From Gerris lacustris (Eukaryota; Arthropoda; Insecta; Hemiptera; Gerridae): DNA of 64,000 bases. The position numbers and the translations under genes are program-made. Below, in pieces: positions 37,741 through 49,699 of this stretch; the stretch's first letter is position 1, and each line of letters opens with the position of its first letter. The DNA lies in assembly GCA_951217055.1 (NCBI GenBank), contig OX578279.1:73319131-73383130 (forward strand), read 5' to 3'. The notes under the pieces are model-generated. The model made no database searches, was not told the origin of the DNA, and saw only the letters and a program-made list of their open reading frames with translations.

Positions 37741-38289
37741 AACAGTCCAAGAAGATACACAAATATCTTAACCAAAGAAACCTAGATAGCATATCCTCAG
37801 GGTTCCTAACTATCATTAAAATGATGCAATCAACGACAAGATAAAAATATGATTTAGGTTTTAAAATTAAAGGAAGACTTTTGAAGGGGAAGTTTTATAA
37901 TTAATGATTTTGCACATTATGTCAAATTCTAAGTGTTTTTAGCCAGTATACTTTTATTGTATCTTTTTTTGCTTCCGTGCTGCCTACCGAATTTTACGAC
38001 AGGATTTTGGTCAAGAACGAAAATTCCTAATGTCTCAAAATTCCAAATTTTGCTTGGCAGATATGTGTTTCATACATCAGGAAATATTTTTGGTCTCGCA
38101 TCCCGTATATATTGGTAGTCGAGAAGTGAGTTAAAATTATTGCTTTCAGAATTAGTACCTCACAAACAAGTGAAGTTAAATAAAAATTGTAAATTGCAGT
38201 CTATTTAAATAAACATTCAACAATATGAGTATAAGTTGTTTTCCTTAAAAAAAAATCTATTTTCTGAGATATGTTAAAAATAAATTGAT

Positions 38290-38530
38290 TTTGCTTCCGA
38301 GCTTACCGAAGGTAACGGAAGCATTGTGTCTACTTTTGAGAACGGAAAACTTGTATGCCTCCGATTTCAAAAATTCCAAGACAGAAATCCGTTTCAGACA
38401 TCAGGGAACATTTTTGGTCTCGTGTCTGTCTGTCTGTCTGTCGGTCTGTGTGTCCGCGAATTATGAAACGTGCGACGATAACTTTTTGATATTGAAACCG
38501 AAATTGAAACAAGTACCTGCTAAACATTTT
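38290..38530 (+). repeat. 'gcttccgagc' family, left part
   Basis: Begins 'gcttccgagcttaccgaagg', continues 'aaaaattccaagacagaaat', 'cagacatcagggaacatttt' and ctgtctgtctgt; truncated after about 240 bp. Confidence 0.75.
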
Positions 38531-39459
38531 TGTTCGACTTTGTTGGTCGATATCTTCATATGTTACGTTATATATTTACTTTTGCTTCTCCCTACTTAAA
38601 TAGTTAAATATCATGAACCTGGTCATTTATTTGATTGCACCGCATACTCAATATTTGAGCGATATTTATTTAATGTAAAAATGCAATTGTGGAATAAGAC
38701 AGTGAGATAATTTAAGTTAATTGTAAATTTTAGATTATCAAGCATGCATTTTTATCTTATACTTTCCTCGTAACAAATAAAATCATGGGGATCGTTTGTG
38801 GACCAGTCCTTAACTATCCACCAATTCTAAACACAATCGGTTTGTTAGACCTTGAGGAATTGATGTTTGGCGGATTTGTACATTTGCCCATGCCCAGTGG
38901 CTACTTTAAATCCAATTACAATGTCATTCATACAGGACCATGCAGGGCATAACCTGCAAAATTCCTAAAAATTGCATCAAAATCGGATGCAAATTGTGGA
39001 AGTTGTGCTTCGTGGACACAGACCGATAGACACGAAACTAAATTTTTTCAGGAAGGTCTAAAACGTAAAATGCGAATTGAAATTTTGATTTAGGAGGGAA
39101 ACAAATGTTTACCTCTGATAAATGAGCACGATGCTTCAGCACTTCAGGTACCTTGGTAGACTCTGAAGAAAAAAATCATATATTTAAGTTAAAATAAGAT
39201 TATAGTTTTAGTCACCTAAGATTGTTTACGTAAATTGATTTATGGGTCTTATTAATGATTACAATAAACAGATCACAATAAACAACAAAAGAATTTTCGG
39301 TCGGACATTATTCAGTGTTAACTTTCAAAAATAGTGCCTGCATTTATCGAGATTTTATAATACCGCCAAACATCTGTGTATTTCGGGTTTACAGGGTATA
39401 CCATTATTAAGATAGATTTCTTTCTCTTTTTTAGCAGGTTTTGTTCTATGAATTTAAAT

Positions 39460-39722
39460 CTTATTGCTGTTTTCAGGGTATCGTAGGTCCTCCACGATTC
39501 CTTTATGCCGATGGTTATGTGTCTGTCTGTCCGTCACACTTGGTTGGTTCGTGTCACCCGAACCGTTCAAGCTAGAGAGTTGAAATTTAAAACATTGGCG
39601 CAACTTTTTGGATTACGCATAGGAAAAATATATAGAAATTAAAAATGTAATATGCTCATGCCAAATTCACACAAATGAAATAAGCTATCCAAACGGAAGA
39701 AATCTTATTATGATAAAAAAAG

Positions 39723-39762
<40 letters not shown>

Positions 39763-39765
39763 GGA
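39460..39765. repeat. Degenerate relative of the 9551-10681 element, then poly-A
   Basis: 'gtgtctgtctgtccgtc', 'cacccgaaccgttcaagc' and 'ggcgcaactttttgg' match the left part of the 9.5-kb element; an A-run of about 40 follows at 39720-39760. Confidence 0.6.
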
Positions 39766-39989
39766 AACATTTAAAAACTAGATTTTTAGATTACTCCTAA
39801 AACAAGTAGCATAGGATACCAATACTTATGTTATAAAAAAATTATTTGATTTCCATAATCGTGGCTTAAAGGCGAAATCCAATTAGCCCACCCAAGTCTC
39901 TGACTTACTAGTAACTTCAGGCACACCAGATATTTGGGAAGCTAAGGAAGGATCTTTCGCTTATAAGCAAAGAATTTACAATGAATACA

Positions 39990-40430
39990 AACCATTGCCT
40001 ATGCCAAAGCATAGAGTGAGCGTTTCTTCCAAATATTTCCTTATAGAATACACTTTGGAGCACATTAGGTTTGGGTGAGGAATTACATGCAGACAGTCTA
40101 AGATGTTTCTGCCGAAAATAAATAAAAGGAAAACCAGATGGCTGCTAGGACTGAGCAGGACCAACCTGAGAAATCTGGTTGGAGTGCTAACTGGACACTG
40201 TAGGCTCAGAAGACATCTGGCACTACTAAAAGTAGAAGAGGACCCCACATGTTCAGTGTGTGGCGAGGAGGAGGAAACAGCTTACCATTTTCTGGGAGTG
40301 TGTAAAGGATATGGGAGATTACGCTATCATGTCTTAGGGAATGGAGAAATTAGGGAGAGGGAACTTGAAACTCTGACGTGGCAAGATATCCTCTCCTTCA
40401 TAATCCAAACGGATGTTGCTGCATGTTGAA
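39990..40430 (+). pseudogene. LINE ORF2 C-terminal fragment (RNase H / CCHC-like tail)
   Basis: The frame to the stop at 40429 contains RTNLRNLVGVLTGHCRLRRHL followed by CSVCGEEEETAYHFLGVC, the tail found in I/Jockey-type non-LTR retrotransposons after the RNase H region. Upstream codons in the same frame continue the family (CRQSKMFLPK). No start and no upstream domains: a 5'-truncated copy. Confidence 0.75.
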
Positions 40431-40689
40431 ATAGCTTAGACCACGATTAAAATGCACTATTTTAATACTTTTAGCCACATTTCAGCAGAATTTAACCAGT
40501 TTTCAGCAAATTTTGCTGTATTGAAAGTTAGTTCGGAAAAAATCCGCAAGTTATTTTATTTGTTTTGACATGACCCATATTTACGATCTTCATTTTGACG
40601 GGATCCAAATTTATGATTTATAACAGAAAATTTAAAAACGTGGTATAAGTTCTTATTTTTTTTTTTTTGATTTGTAGTTTTAGTCCCGT

Positions 40690-40868
40690 TCAACAGCTTT
40701 ATTAGGTCATTACAGGACGGGGGTTATCCGGCCACTTTACTCATCTAATCGATGAGATCATCAGTGTGAAACATGTCTCACCCCGCTGGGATTCGAACTC
40801 ACAGCTGGGGTTTAGACCTTGGTTTCAGAGTCAAGTGCGCTAACCCCTCGGCTACACCAGCCCCCAAA
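40690..40868 (-). repeat. tRNA-derived SINE
   Basis: Minus strand: A box tagccgaggggttagcgc and B box gagttcgaatccc within a tRNA-like head (about 40780-40862), followed by a non-tRNA body including 'gatgatctcatcgatta'. The body recurs inverted near 41995-42065 ('gatgatctcatcaaatagat', 'cctgtaataacctaat'). A pseudo-tRNA rather than a gene, since the anticodon region is expanded. Confidence 0.65.
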
Positions 40869-40999
40869 AGTTCTTTTTATCTTGTAATTATTACTATGTT
40901 TTTATTAGCTTGCTTTCTTGTTTGTTTGTTTGTTTGTCCAGTGCAAATCTTGCAATCGATTTTTAACTAACATCCCGAGTAGTTAGACATTTAAACTTC

Positions 41000-42135
41000 T
41001 AGAATAGCTCAGAACACGATGACAATGCATTATTTTAATACTTTTAGCCATCTTTCAGCAGAATTTAATTCGTTTACAGCAAATTTTGATGTATGGAAAG
41101 TTAGTTCAGAAAAAACCGCAAGTTTTTTTTATTTGTTTTGACATGACCTATATCTTCATTTTGACGGGTTTTAAATTTAAGTTTTTTTATTTAGTCAACA
41201 GAAAATTTAAAAACATAGTATATTAAAGTTCATTTTATCGTGTAATTATTTGTTGTGTGAACATTATCGTTTTAAAAACGAATCGGGTCAGAAACGCTTT
41301 CATAATGATTTGTGAACGTAGTTATTCTATATACATAGATATAAGAGATATAAGAACATTTTGTCCATTTACAAGTTTTTTTTTTGTTTTTCTTTTTTTT
41401 AAAAAAAAGAGCAACTATAAAGGCAACATTTAATTTGTTAAAATAGACCATGTTGATCATTGAGAAAACACATACGTAACCTTTCTTCTTGTTTAGTAAA
41501 ATCTCGGTTATTTGTTTAATGTTAATTGTTTAATATTTTTGTTATATCGGTTATTTACCTTTTATAAGGTGTAACTAGTTATGTCTCCGGTATAATCTGG
41601 TTTTGATATCTTACACACTTCACTTATTTACTTTAGCCAGTTTATACTAGGGGCTGGGATATTCTTTGAACAAGCAAACCATTATAATTCTCTTCTTTTC
41701 TTCTCTCTCTCTGTTTTTATTATACAAACACAATTTCTTGTATTATATAAGAGTCGTTCTTAAATTGTAAATATTGTTTCCAATTATACTGTTGTCGTTT
41801 TTCATTCTCTTAAATTGATAATTATCTGGCTTTTACCGTCGTGACTTTCATTATATAATTTCTTTGGATATGTAATAATAGCTATATTTGTTTAACTATT
41901 ATTAAATTCTTTAAGGAGATTGGCCGAATTACCATCAAACCTAGCTCAAAGTACCGAAATACATGGCTCTAACCCCAAAGAGTTGAGACGTGTATCTCAC
42001 TGATGATCTCATCAAATAGATTAATAGATGAATGAAGAAGTCGATTCCTCGTCCTGTAATAACCTAATAATGCAGATTGACAGACTGTCACTAGAACAAA
42101 AAATTTACCTGATGCCTTAAACGAATTTCTGTCTA
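41000..42135. other. Intergenic stretch, partly duplicated from 40430-40680
   Basis: 41005-41240 repeats 40430-40660 in direct orientation ('gaatagct.agacca/gaacacgat', 'atttcagcagaatttaa', 'tttgttttgacatgacc'). No gene. Confidence 0.5.
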
Positions 42136-42139
42136 GGAT

Positions 42140-42440
42140 TTTTACTTTCTCATATAAAGAGAATAGTATGGCACGTTCTATTCGATTTTGATGGATTTAA
42201 ACGTTTTGAGGTCCCCTGAGTCCAAAATAGATGTTTTAAAAAAATGTCTGTCTGTCGTCTGTCATTTGTCTGAGCAGACGCCTGGAGTCTAAACTACTGG
42301 GCCGATTTTGACGAAATTTGAGATATATGTTAAGAAAAATCATACCCTAAGGCGAAATCGAGAAAATAATTTTTGCCCCAAAGTTGCGCTACTCGCTAAA
42401 AAAAACGTGAAAGAAATTATTACTTCGCCGGAAACGGCCG
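42140..42440 (+). repeat. Dispersed repeat family J, uninterrupted copy
   Basis: Contains 'gttttgaggtcccctgagtc', 'gccgattttgacgaaatttg' and 'gaaaaatcataccct', collinear with the split copy at 29795-30835. Confidence 0.7.
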
Positions 42441-42449
42441 GAACAGTTC

Positions 42450-43560
42450 CGGCGATTTTGATTAAAAAATTCTAAAATGTAGTCCATTTAAATACGAATC
42501 TATGGATATAAGCCGTTTTCCCGATAAATATCTAGTTCCTGAGAAAATGGTTTTAAACGCGGACGGAGAGACGCCAGGTTCGATTTCCCGCCGAGAAGAA
42601 GTTACTTTTATAATAAATGTCGATGAAATGTTCAATAATTATTATTATTAATGTACTTACAAGAACTAATAAATGAAAAAAAAACTGGGCTAAGTAATTA
42701 TGAACTCGTATATGAGAAAGTTTGTCTGAGTTGCCTCGGGCCGATTTTTTATTTCATAGAACCTAAATTCTGTGCTTTCAACTTCAACCAGATCAAGCAA
42801 GTTTAAATGCCGATTTTTTAGTTGTCCTATAAGAACAAGGCTATTTCATGCCGGTAAGAATGTATGTTAAATACCATCGATATTCTGATGAACTGCAGAC
42901 ATCATTAGATTGGATTGTTTATTGTAGATTGTTGTATATCACAAGCAACGTATAAGTAGTTACTCACACGTAGCATAACTGTATTCAATAACTGTAATAA
43001 TATTACAGTTATAGTATTTGTAAACCTAATACAGAGTTTCTTAACTCTACATAGTGACATAGACACAGAATTTATTAATGGGAGTCAGAATAAAACTGAA
43101 TTCTATTTGACATTTTTATGTTTTGGCTGTGGCACATTAACCTCGAAAAGCGTGACGTTACACGAGTGGAGAAGGTATAGGATCAAGGAGTTAGGAAGGT
43201 ATAGGAGGTGTTTAATCGAGTCTGTCCGCTCTTGGTAGGGATAGTGTCTCCCACTACCGCACTTGATACCACTGTTGCTAGGGCGTCCCCTCCCCAAGTG
43301 ATTCTAAAACGCTGTACACTGTACTAGGAGAATAGAAAAAGGTAGAAGCTAACTGCACTCGTTTACATCGCCGCTTAGAGGTCGGCTGACTTATGATTAT
43401 GAATTATTGGTTCGTTCAAGGACACCCTCTCCTCCATCCCTATCACACTCCGTCCCATGATGTGTAGAATATACTGTATATAGATATAGAATATATATAC
43501 AATATAGACTGTCCATCATTCCGTCTGGCTCTTAGCCCTTTAATTCAATTTTTTTAAATT
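42450..43560. other. Intergenic stretch, no gene seen
   Basis: Mixed sequence with short repeat fragments, e.g. 'aggtataggaggtgtttaat' near 43195, related to text near 25415. No element boundary or open frame of note. Confidence 0.3.
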
Positions 43561-43569
43561 CATTTTTTG

Positions 43570-43860
43570 CTTTATTATATTTTATTTTTGTTATAAAAGA
43601 TTACTTCTTAATAAACTAGAAAAGAAGAAAGGTATGTACTTTCTTTCATCGTGCAAAACATGTTCGATTAAATTCCTAATTTACAAACGCAAGAATCTGC
43701 ACGGTCTATTTTTTTTACATTTTCATGTCTTTACTTTGGCACATAAACTCGATAAGCTTTACCAAATAACGACACCAACAAGCGTTTACAAGCATTACCA
43801 AAAAACGACACCAAAAAGCGTTACATAAAAATGTCTCACTGTCTTGCAGACTCGTATGCA
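43570..43860 (+). repeat. Dispersed repeat, opposite orientation to 19790-20045
   Basis: Shares 'attacttcttaataaact', 'acattttcatgtctt', 'ggcacataaactcg' and 'aaacgacaccaaaaagcgtt'. The last block is locally duplicated. Confidence 0.6.
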
Positions 43861-44369
43861 AGCAAAGTTTTAAAGACACCAATGAATATTGAAAAGTTAT
43901 TCGGCTAAATGTTTTAAATTGTATCGCCCTTTTATGCCACAATGGTCTGGAAGCCACACACCTAAGTTTTCCTTATGAATGAAGTAAAGTTATTCATTAG
44001 TTATCATTTACATTTTTTTCTGTTTCAGGTCGAAGCTAGACATGCCTCTTGGAATGTGACACATCCACTCAAATCTCAGGTATGCTATTCAAAACATACT
44101 ATTGGTTCTTCACTATTGGCTTGTTAGAAAATAGCTCCAATTTTGATTCCGAACTATTTGAAGGTTTCGGAAACATTGTAATCATTCAGAAGAACGATAT
44201 TTTTGTGTTTCCGAATTCAAAAATTCATAGATAGTAATCCGTTTCTGACATCAGGAAAAATGTTGGTCTTGTGACAATGTCCATCAACATTTTTGCAACC
44301 ACCTTATCTTAAAAACTGCTTGTCCGATTTTAATAAAATTTAGATGATATGGAATAATTTGTTTGTTCC

Positions 44370-44635
44370 ATATTAATTTGAACCTTATATGCGCATTTAA
44401 AGTTGAATACAAATAAGTCTGTCTTCAATGGGAACAACCTCATTTCTTATGAAAGGATGGGATCGGGGTTCCTCATATGGCCAATAATTGGTCGTATTAA
44501 TTGGTATATTAATTTGAACCTTATATGCGCATTTAAAGTTGAATACAAATAAGTCTGTCTTCAATGGGAACAACCTCATTTCTTATGAAAGGATGGGATC
44601 GGGGTTCCTCATATGGCCAATAATTGGTCGTAAGG
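44370..44635. repeat. ~137-bp tandem duplication
   Basis: Two direct units starting 'attaatttgaaccttatatg' (44371 and 44508) and ending 'ccaataattggtcgta', almost identical. They sit inside a partial 'gcttccgagc' family copy (44140-44680). Confidence 0.8.
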
Positions 44636-45276
44636 AAGCTATCTGCTACACTAGTTGGAAGACTATTTTTAAGTTGGGTTACATATATTTATTTGTAAAT
44701 TACAGTCGGGAGAGATAAAGCAATGTATGAGTAGTTATTTGTAAAACACGGTTTGTCTTAAATAAGGACAATATATATGTATGTAGTATAACATATACTC
44801 TACACATATTTATAATACAGTACACATATTTATAAAATTTGGTTAAATGGTTCGGACTATATATAATAACTATTCAGAGCGTGACTATTCCACCTTTAAA
44901 ATTGTACCTATTCAAAGTATAAATTATTTGCTTATAATTAACATGTTGGATACCCATGCTTCGCAACAGAGTGTGGTACGTGTTTGAATCATTATAATTT
45001 ATGAACCTAAGAAAGAGTGGTAACTTCCTAGCTTTAGAAGATCTGGCATGGTCCAATTACCCCTTTGTTTATTTAGCCCATAAATTCCCCTGTAGAGATC
45101 GAATTTCTGATAATCCCTTAAGATATAGCCACCATCTTGAAACAATATGGCCTTTCGGAATACTTTTTTTTTACTTAAGTTGCTTTTGTTATAAGAAGAA
45201 AGTAAAGTTTACATTTTAAGATATTGCTGTTGGTTCTGGGGATACTTATATATATCCAATTTGCATATAAATAACC

Positions 45277-45301
45277 GCCATCTTGGTTTAAGATGGCGGT
45301 A
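45277..45301. repeat. Short perfect hairpin
   Basis: ccgccatctt-ggttt-aagatggcgg. The 'ccgccatctt' word recurs at about 45450, as in several repeats here. Confidence 0.6.
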
Positions 45302-45876
45302 ACAATACCACAAAATACCAAGACAACCACAAACAAATACCACAAAAGGCAGAGACAGGTACCTGCTAGGTAGGTAACAAAGAATATACATTGCAATGAT
45401 CTAGTACAATTAGGATGTATACGTCTTGTCGAATTTCACATATAAATGGCCGCCATCTTTAACCAAGATGGTGGATCGTAAAAATATTCTTAGTGAGCAC
45501 TTAAAAGGTATAAGGAACCTACCTACAAACTGTATGGTCACAGGTCCAGTGGATTCAAAGATATCGTGTTCAGTCAATGAGTGGTTCTTGGATTATATTA
45601 TTTAGATATAGAAAACAGGTTATAACAATAATCAATATTTACAAGACTTTATTTTTTACATATTAAAACAAATAAAAAATAAACTTTAGTGTCAATGACA
45701 AATATTTTACAGAAAAATGGATTTTCATTTTCTATTATAAACAGTGAAATTACAGTGGAAAAAGTATAATTGTATTAATTTGAGCCTAAGGTTTAACATT
45801 ATACTATCAAGAAATGCTCAATATACAAATTATAAATAAATATTTATACTCTTTTTGACATGTATAATAATATTTT

Positions 45877-46500
45877 GCTTCCGAGCTTACCGAAGGTAAC
45901 GGAAGCTATGTGATCGTTTCGAAGAACGAAAAATTTTCAGGTCTCCGATTTAAAAAATTCCAAGACAGAAATCCGTTTCAGACATCAGGGAACATTTTTG
46001 GTTCCGTGTCTGTCTGTCGGTCTGTCTGTCGGTCTGTCGGTCTGTCGTTCAATTTTTGCGAACCAACATATCTTAAAAACTACAGGTTCAATTTTAATGA
46101 AATTTGGGTGGTTGGTCATAATTAGCCCATTGTTGGTCCCGATAAGTTTCAACCTTCTGCGCCAATTTGTTTTTCTTCCACATGCGCACAAACATACATT
46201 TATTTACACCTATAGCATCAAAAGTACTTATCTGATTTGAATGAAACTTTTATAGTTTATCGAAAGTAACTCGCAGATGGCCACAGATTAATTTGAACAG
46301 TCTACGCTCTTTAACTTTTGCTAAATTGATACTTTAATTCGTGTAAAAAATCTAAAAAATTTTGACAGATTAAAAAAAACGGGGGAAACAATTAAACCAA
46401 TTTGACAATAATGACTTTTAAAAGCATAAAATCAATAAAGTTCGTGGATAGGATGCGAGGAAGCTAAGTGCCACATCAATTGGCAGTCTATTTTTAATTA
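45877..46500 (+). repeat. 'gcttccgagc' family, fullest copy
   Basis: Starts gcttccgagcttaccgaagg and ends 'gtgccacatcaattggcagt'. Internal blocks: 'cagacatcagggaaca', cggtctgt repeats, 'gcgaaccaacatatcttaaa', 'taattagcccattgttggtc', 'cacatgcgcacaaacata'. Used here as reference for copies at about 1.0, 22.7 (inverted), 34.0 (inverted), 38.3, 44.1, 59.8 and 61.9 kb. Confidence 0.75.
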
Positions 46501-47220
46501 AAATTAATTTAATAGAAAATGTTATATTTTTAAAACCTATTGTTCTTTTAATAATGACAAAATAACAATTCATAAATAGTGGTCATGGGTTATAATCTTT
46601 AATATAAGATCAAAAATTATTCACCGGTAAGAATTACTTAATTTATGAAAACTTTTTCATATCATTCATTAGGATAACCAAAACTGGCTTTAACTTCTAT
46701 CCTTGCTTTTTAACTTGTTATGGTTAATTTATTCACTAAATAATTTCCAATATTTTTGTAAATCTTCCATTTTGGAACTAAATTTAAATTCTTGCTAAAT
46801 CTATAATATCTTGTACCTTGCCGTACTGAATAATTGAAATTCTTCTTTTAGACCAACGATAGATCGTAAAGAAGACCTCAAAAATGATAATACTATAATA
46901 TCATAGACTACTTCAACTTAATATGAAACACCTACATTCCTTTGATAACCAAAACTGTGTTTGAAACGCTAAATAAAATAATATATTATAAAATGTAAGA
47001 CATATTTACATATTAGTTGATTAAATACAATAAATTAATAATATTTTATATCAAATTTATATGATGAGATACAAATAACAACTTCCTTGAACTAATATTC
47101 CTTAAGCTCGTAAGCATTGTGGTATTGATTTCTTATGATTTTTTCATTTTCGTGTGATAGGAGGACTTTTTTTGTTTTGTACAAATAAAGATTTTTGACT
47201 AGTAATAGTTATTTATGCAC
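46501..47220. other. Intergenic stretch, no gene seen
   Basis: AT-rich, no repeats or open frames recognised. Confidence 0.3.
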
Positions 47221-47225
47221 CTAGG

Positions 47226-47405
47226 GAGTAAAGTAAGCCATTATTCCCTGAGCGAAAAAAGTTGGTTCTTGAGGCGAAGCCGAAGGAACCAAGGTCCCTC
47301 TTTAATTCCCGAGGCGCAGCCGAGGAAATAACTCTAATTAGCTCCTGAGGCGGAGCCGAGGGAGATAATTATCGCGAGGGGAATAATGGCACTTTACTCA
47401 CGAGG
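47226..47405. repeat. Branched palindrome: three hairpins inside one long stem
   Basis: Outer stem gagtaaagtaagccattatt (47226) pairs with aataatggcactttactc (ending 47400). Within it lie three consecutive hairpins of the same design, each an arm, 'gaggcg-agccga', and the complementary arm: ggttc/gaacc near 47264-47290, attcc/ggaaat near 47304-47330 and gctcc/ggaga near 47341-47366. The predicted fold is a cloverleaf-like four-way shape. Further out, 'tatctccagtagg' (47418) pairs with 'ctactggagata' (47823). Confidence 0.7.
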
Positions 47406-47409
47406 TACA

Positions 47410-48158
47410 TACAATATTTTATCTCCAGTAGGAAGAAAATACACATTTTCGTCCATAGCACAGTTTTTATTTATTATTTTAATAAATAACAATAATTATT
47501 AGTACTTTTAATAGCAGATATAAGAGATTCAATATTAAAAACAAATAAGAATTGGAATTAAACTCAAATAGAAGGTTATTTAGATGCAGATTATAATGTT
47601 GTAAACAAAGATAAACATGGTCAAAAAAGCGCAGTGCCGCCAACCTGATTTCAACAACTTTATTGCATTAGCCATACATTTTCTACTATTTATAAAATAA
47701 TTAAGTTGCAATCTTTACTTTTTCGCCCTACTTTTACTTTTTCTCCCTACTTTTTGAGTTCAGGGATGAAAAGTCCTGTTTTAGTCCCTCTAAACTAATT
47801 CAAAATCATAACTTTTTTTCCCTACTGGAGATAAAAGTAATATTCACAAATTTCCTTTATATCTATAGTAAATGTTGTAAGGTAAATATGGATAAGTAAA
47901 TAAGTAAAATATATATTTTTTGTATAAATTTGTAAGTTCTGTAAGTTGACTAGGGTTTGTCTTGTTTTTACAAAAATTCATAACATTGAAGGCTGGAAAA
48001 ATGGAAAAGCACCATCTTGAATAAATTTCGATTTTTTTATTTTTTTTATATAGCCCACATGTTAGCCATATTAATTTCAACCGTCTGCGTACATTTAATA
48101 CTTAATACAAATAAAGGTGACTTTTTACGTTTTACTCTTTCTTTTTATGTAATCTTTC
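47410..48158. other. Region between the outer inverted repeats and beyond, no gene seen
   Basis: Contains 'ctacttttactttttctccc' text near 47728-47757 and the right partner of the outer stem at 47823-47835; the remainder is AT-rich. Confidence 0.3.
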
Positions 48159-48161
48159 TTA

Positions 48162-48767
48162 AGCAGTCCCCACATTATCAAACCGCTTGATCAAAACAAC
48201 GTGTCAAGCGGGATTGATAGTCTAAAAACCCGTTTGACGCTTGAGTCAAGTCTTGACGGTGATTGATTGAAAGTTTGAATGACTCAAGCGGTTTGACGGA
48301 GCGCTAGATAGTCTAGAGCAATTTTGATCAAGCATTCCGTCAATCACCTGCTCAACACCAGCGATGGAGGACTGTCAGCTCGCATCCGAAGGTTCGAACA
48401 TCGTAGATAATAATACCAATCAAGAATTTATTAGCCTCCTCATTGATTTATATTGTGATTGTCCCGAGTTGTGAAAAGTTCTACTCCTTTGACCAACGTC
48501 GTTTCCTCTGGACCTTTTTTCCCCGCTTGAGAGCAACTACTGTCAAGATGAGGAACCCCAAATCCTGATTCGAAACCATGGTATCTACACAATACTGATT
48601 CACTACAGTCCAGGAGGAGCTGTTCACTAGTCCAAAACTCCGCTACAAAATGAGTGTTGATGAAAAGATTGATGGGATGCTTGATGCGCCCCAAGGCTGC
48701 TTGAAGCTCGTGTCAATCAGCTTGACGCGCTGTTTTGATCAAGCGTATTGATAGTGTAGGGGCTGCT
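48162..48767. mobile_element. PIF/Harbinger-type MITE with TTA duplication
   Basis: 606-bp element with long terminal inverted repeats: left agcagtccccacattatcaa ...cgcttgatcaaaac, right complement ending ...aggggctgct. TTA flanks on both sides (48159-48161, 48768-48770). The internal ORF on the minus strand is short and not transposase. Confidence 0.8.
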
Positions 48768-48770
48768 TTA

Positions 48771-49699
48771 GTTATTACGTCATAAATCTTTATACACTTT
48801 TATACATTATAATCTAAGTTAATCATTTAAAAAATATCATATTACCTGATAGTCAATTACATAAGTTATTTTTTATAACCTATAAAAAATACATGTTTTA
48901 CAAAATATATTTGAAGGTACTAAATATGAGTAAGAGCAAAGCAGTAAGGTCTGACAAGATAAAACTTAAAAAAAACAAAATTTATATTTCTCTAGTATCA
49001 TGAGTGAATTTCAACTAAAGGAAACCGTTAAGTATTATAAAAGAAACTTAAATATAGTATGTTATTAGATGTCTCTTTAAATAATTAAAAATAAATATTA
49101 GTATGTATATATTTTTACAATAGGTTAAATATTTTTTATGAATTATTTGTCTATAATAAGAGGATATAATAAAGCTATCATTAAGGTGCTAAAAATATAG
49201 AATATTTAATCCAAATCGCCTAATATACTAAATTTTAAATTGAGGTACTAGGAAACACTTTTAATATCTACTTGCTTGCGACGATGCTTCTCGAACTTAA
49301 GTGCTGCAATTTTTCACAGATTTCACCGAATGGACGAATGTGTCAAAAGGTGTTTTAAAGATTTTATAAAAATATTAACAAATAAGTTCATGAATATTTT
49401 AATGTCTTTTACTTCGCTTAGTATAGTTTAATCAGCGATGAATCCGTCTATCAGCCTTAATTTGACTAAATAATTCTGGTAAAAGCTGTCGGTAAATTTA
49501 AAATAAGGTCTCGTATACATAAAATTGAATATAGATATCACAACAATTCCTTATCACTTATTCTTTTAGTATATTTAAAGCCTGCTGCACCCGCTTTGTA
49601 AACTCTCCGTTAAGGATACAAATATTTTATTTATTTAAAGCTTTTGCAAAACAAATTCAGGTATTTCATACTTGTACACAAGTCGCCCTTTTTTGGCTA
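48771..49699. other. 3' flank of transporter E, no gene seen
   Basis: AT-rich. A minus-strand AATAAA at 49626-49631 lies 69 nt beyond the E stop and is a plausible polyadenylation signal. Confidence 0.35.

Noticed and set aside
40780..40862. Functional tRNA gene on the minus strand
   Set aside because: Expanded central region and a repeat body shared with 42.0 kb; a SINE head.
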